Source of the DNA: an uncultured Eubacteriales bacterium | GTDB taxonomy: Bacteria; Bacillota; Clostridia; Oscillospirales; Oscillospiraceae | Direction of reading: 5' to 3' | Length of the DNA stretch: 40,197 nt | NCBI GenBank assembly: GCA_902475455.1 | Contig: CABRZO010000002.1 | Coordinates: forward strand, 1-40,197 | Part shown: piece by piece, positions 37,652-40,197 of the stretch | Layout of the letters: every line of letters starts with the position of its first letter | Numbering within the stretch: the stretch's first letter is position 1 | Notes under the pieces: model-generated | Told to the model about the DNA's origin: nothing | Seen by the model: only the letters and a program-made list of their open reading frames with translations | Databases searched by the model: none | Program-made: the position numbers and the translations under genes

Positions 37652-39589
37652 TTATTGATCCGCGTGCTGGCGCAAGGTGCCGTTGCGGTAGAGCTCAATC
37701 AGGTCCTCCAGATGTCGGATTTTGTCCTGGTACTCCCGGCCTGTGTCCGTCTCGCTCATCATGATCTGATGGGGCATGGTCTCCACCACCCGGGTGACGG
37801 TGCGGGTGGTAACGTGCTGGCCAGAGGCGTTCAGAATGGGCTGGTGCTCCGCCAGCTTGATGACGGTGGAGTTATAGATCAGGGTATAGCCGGCAATGCC
37901 GGTGGTGGGGCGGTAGGACTTGGCGATGCCGCCGTCGATGACAAAGAGCCGCCCCCCGGCCTTGATGGGGCTCTCACCCTGTTTTACCGGCACATGGCCG
38001 TTGATGATGTGGCTGGTGTCGGGGTCCAAGCCGAATTCCGTCAGAATGTGCGCCACGGTACCAGGCTGATCGATATAGGTGTAGTAGGGGTTCTTGGGCT
38101 CCTCCCGCAGCTCCGGGGCCTCGGTAAAGTAGCGCTCAAAGGTGGTCACCTTGTCCTTGCCGAAGAGGGGGGACCGGGCCCCAACCCAAAGATACCAATA
38201 AAAATCCGTATCCTCCTGGTTGCCGCTGTAATAGGCCCGCCGCACCCGGCGCTCCAGAGCGTCCAGCAGCCCCTTGCCGGAGTAGAGGGTGCCCTCCACG
38301 TCCAGCTCCGCGAAGGAGCCGTCCTCCTTCATGGGGATGCAGCCGTGGTAAAGCAGGTTGCCGTTGTAGGCCTTGTACATGCCGCCGTTGGCCACCAAAT
38401 AGTCCACATGTCGCCGCAGCCGCTCCCCATGCTGGAAGGAGGCGGCGATGGCGTCCACCACGTCGGCCTCCTCCTGGGTCAGATCGTAGGGATTCTTGAG
38501 GTCCACCGTGGGCAGATTGGTATCCCGGAGGGGGTACTCCTTCCCGTCGATGGTGATGATTCCCCGCTTCAGATCCATCTTGTCCAGCAGCAATTGCCGG
38601 TCCAGTCCGTAGTCCGGATGCCGCTGGATCAGCTGGCCCTCCAGCTTGAACATGATGATGGCGGCAGCCTTGTGCATCTTGGCCGCCAGGGCGGTGTCCA
38701 CCGGGTCATACTGGTTCTGGTCCAGGGTGTGGGGCCGGAAGGCCTTGCAGTCATCGTCGGCGTAGGTTTTGGCGGCAAAGGAGGACAGGGGCCGCAGGTT
38801 GATGCCGTAGCCGTCCTCCAGACAGTCGAAGTTGTTGTAGCTCAGGCCGATCCGCAGCACCGAGAACATGCAGACCCGGTTGCCGGCCACGGCACCGATC
38901 CATTCGATGTCGTGGTTACCCCATTGGATGTCCACACTGCGGTGGCTCATGAGCTCGTCCATAATCAGGTCGGCCCGGGGCCCACGGTCGAAGATGTCCC
39001 CCAGTATGTGGAGCTGATCCACGGCAATCTGCTGGAGCATCCGGCAGATGGAGATAATGAGTCCGTCCCCGATGCCGCACCGGATGGAGGCGTCGATGAG
39101 CTCTTTATAGTACTTGGCCTTGTTGGCCACCATGGGGTCCTGGAGGATCAGGTCATCAATGATGTTTTCAAATTTGGGGTTAATGACCTCCGCCACCCGC
39201 TTGCGGTTGTATTTGGAGGCCAGCTCCCGGCACACCTGCACCAGCCGGTGGATCACCAGGGCGGACCAGCTTTCGTAGTTGGAAAGCGTTTTCCGCTTTT
39301 TCTGCAGACAGGTGTGGGGGTGGGCGATCAGCTCCGCCAGCTCGTCCCGCTCCTGTTCTGAGAGGGTGAAGGAGTAGACCGTGTCGATCTTGTCCCGGAT
39401 CACACCGGAGGCGGAGCGGAGCAGCTGAATAAAGGCGGCGCTCTCCCCGTGAAGGTCGCTGAAAAAGTATTCGGTGCCCTTGGGCAGTTTGAGAATGGAG
39501 CTCATATCCACAATAGCCCGCACCGAGGATTCCACATTGGGATAGCGCTCCGAGAGCAGTTTTAAGTATTCCAAATTCTGATCTGACAT
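37652..39589 (-). CDS. fbp: Fructose-1,6-bisphosphatase, class III (Firmicutes type)
   Basis: Gluconeogenic enzyme hydrolysing fructose 1,6-bisphosphate to fructose 6-phosphate. This is the large Firmicutes class III form of about 645 residues, a calcineurin-like metallophosphatase: LPKGTEYFFSDLHGESAAFI (metal ligands Asp and His), LHILGDIFDRGPRADLIMDE, VDIQWGNHDIEWIGAVAGN, then LLYHGCIPMKEDGSF and the C-terminal HIINGHVPVKQGESPIKAGG with the last metal histidines, plus VIDGGIAKSYRPTTGIAGYT. ATG 39589 (MSDQNLEYLKLLSERYP) resembles family N-termini and has GAGG 6 nt upstream; ATG 39601 is a possible longer start. It follows the hydrolase gene closely on the minus strand. Confidence 0.96.
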   Translation of the reverse strand: MSDQNLEYLKLLSERYPNVESSVRAIVDMSSILKLPKGTEYFFSDLHGESAAFIQLLRSASGVIRDKIDTVYSFTLSEQERDELAELIAHPHTCLQKKRKTLSNYESWSALVIHRLVQVCRELASKYNRKRVAEVINPKFENIIDDLILQDPMVANKAKYYKELIDASIRCGIGDGLIISICRMLQQIAVDQLHILGDIFDRGPRADLIMDELMSHRSVDIQWGNHDIEWIGAVAGNRVCMFSVLRIGLSYNNFDCLEDGYGINLRPLSSFAAKTYADDDCKAFRPHTLDQNQYDPVDTALAAKMHKAAAIIMFKLEGQLIQRHPDYGLDRQLLLDKMDLKRGIITIDGKEYPLRDTNLPTVDLKNPYDLTQEEADVVDAIAASFQHGERLRRHVDYLVANGGMYKAYNGNLLYHGCIPMKEDGSFAELDVEGTLYSGKGLLDALERRVRRAYYSGNQEDTDFYWYLWVGARSPLFGKDKVTTFERYFTEAPELREEPKNPYYTYIDQPGTVAHILTEFGLDPDTSHIINGHVPVKQGESPIKAGGRLFVIDGGIAKSYRPTTGIAGYTLIYNSTVIKLAEHQPILNASGQHVTTRTVTRVVETMPHQIMMSETDTGREYQDKIRHLEDLIELYRNGTLRQHADQ

Positions 39590-39624
39590 GTTTTGCCTCA
39601 TCTTTTCCTGTGCCGCAGGGCACG

Positions 39625-40197
39625 TTATTGCTTCAGCTGCCGCAGCATCCAGTCCAGCAGCTGCTGATAGACCTCATCCCGGTTGGACTCATTGAGCATC
39701 TCGTGGCGGCCGTCGGGATAGAGTTTCAGAGTCACATCGGCACAGCCCGCATCCAAAAACGACTGATAGGCCTGCCGGACCCCCTTGCCCCGGTTGCCCA
39801 CCGGGTCCTGTTCTCCGGAGAGGAACAGAATGGGGGTTTTGGGGTCCATTTTGGCCAGATTGGCCTTGCTCTGGTTGAACTTGATGCCCGAGAGCATGTC
39901 ATGCATCAGGGTCACCGTGGGCATGACCTGACAGAAGGGGTCGGCCATATAGGCATCCACCACCGCCTTCACCGAGGAAACCCAGTCGGAGGGGGTGCGG
40001 TTGGGTTTGAATTGCCGGTTGTAGGCCCCAAAGCACAGATTTTGCAGCAGCTTGCTGCGGCCCCGCTTGCCCAGACGCAGCTTTTCCAGGTCGCAGGCCA
40101 GCAGTCCCGCCGCCAGCACCGGCCCGGGCTGCTGCCCGGTGCCCAGCAGCGCGCAGGCGTCCACGGTGCCGGGGTAACGGATCAGATAGCTCCGGGC
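39625..40197 (-). CDS. Alpha/beta hydrolase (lysophospholipase/monoacylglycerol lipase type), C-terminal part
   Basis: The 3' part (about 190 residues) of a serine hydrolase; the start and nucleophile elbow lie beyond the window edge. The visible part begins ARSYLIRYPGTVDACALLGT, which in this family follows the GHSMGS nucleophile motif closely. The remaining catalytic residues are seen: the acid in ILFLSGEQDPVGNRGKGV and the histidine in LYPDGRHEMLNE. The pattern KGVRQAYQSFLDAGC then VTLKLYPDGRHE is typical of the 'alpha/beta fold hydrolase' (PldB/Hydrolase_4) family acting on lysolipids or monoacylglycerols. The stop is 35 nt upstream of the chosen fbp start in the same direction, so they probably form an operon. 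Substrate inferred only from family. Confidence 0.88.
   Translation of the reverse strand, partial: ARSYLIRYPGTVDACALLGTGQQPGPVLAAGLLACDLEKLRLGKRGRSKLLQNLCFGAYNRQFKPNRTPSDWVSSVKAVVDAYMADPFCQVMPTVTLMHDMLSGIKFNQSKANLAKMDPKTPILFLSGEQDPVGNRGKGVRQAYQSFLDAGCADVTLKLYPDGRHEMLNESNRDEVYQQLLDWMLRQLKQ

Overview
The window is about 40 kb of a GC-rich Firmicutes chromosome, most likely from a gut anaerobe of the Oscillospiraceae (Flavonifractor / Lawsonibacter / Intestinimonas-like). The reasons are class III (Firmicutes-type) fructose-1,6-bisphosphatase, the DUF4364 and CmpB-type membrane proteins typical of clostridia, a CIRCE-controlled groESL operon, a ZTP riboswitch on formate-tetrahydrofolate ligase, a 4-hydroxybutyrate/butyrate-type CoA-transferase, strong AGGAGG ribosome binding sites and T-tailed intrinsic terminators. 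The assignment is inference from gene content; there is no rRNA in the window. No tRNA, CRISPR array, transposase or phage gene was seen.

Layout. 1-4757 (+): a molybdenum block of moaA (5' end outside the window), moaC, mogA, a MOSC protein and the molybdate importer modABC, closed by a 22-bp hairpin. 4828-6234 (-): a CmpB-type membrane protein with a coiled coil and a DUF4364 winged-helix protein. 6421-8495 (+): a DUF3048 lipoprotein, then a membrane-anchored XRE regulator coupled to a small lipoprotein. 8502-11412: a segment bracketed by two inverted copies of a MITE-like palindromic repeat and holding promoter, ZTP riboswitch, fhs and a coiled-coil protein. 11438-14184 (-): a vanY-like carboxypeptidase, vanS-like kinase and vanR-like regulator in one coupled operon. 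14637-15815 (-): a DEAD-box RNA helicase. 16027-19600 (+): MATE exporter, XpaC-family protein and lipid kinase. 19690-21761 (+): promoter, CIRCE and groES-groEL. 22175-23572 (+): a second MATE exporter. 23658-27028: two LysR regulators around a CoA-transferase. 27201-31319 (+): MarR regulator with a heterodimeric ABC exporter. 31400-31942 (-): an Imm5-like putative immunity protein. 32139-36222 (+): a large FtsX-type permease and its ATPase. 36452-37447 (+): a membrane-anchored LuxR regulator. 37652-40197 (-): fbp and a truncated alpha/beta hydrolase.

How the genes work together. The first block imports molybdate and builds the pterin cofactor. fhs feeds one-carbon/purine metabolism and is probably controlled by the purine-stress alarmone ZTP. 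The vanRS-vanY trio looks like envelope sensing coupled to trimming of peptidoglycan stem peptides, without the ligase and dehydrogenase that true glycopeptide resistance needs.

The most unusual observation is a pair of gene-free stretches (14297-14608 and 21791-22067). They share a conserved multi-hairpin plan whose stems differ by compensatory changes while loops and linkers stay constant. Each copy is bracketed by its own near-identical pair of hairpins. I do not recognise the family and propose it as a candidate structured RNA or RNA-like mobile element.
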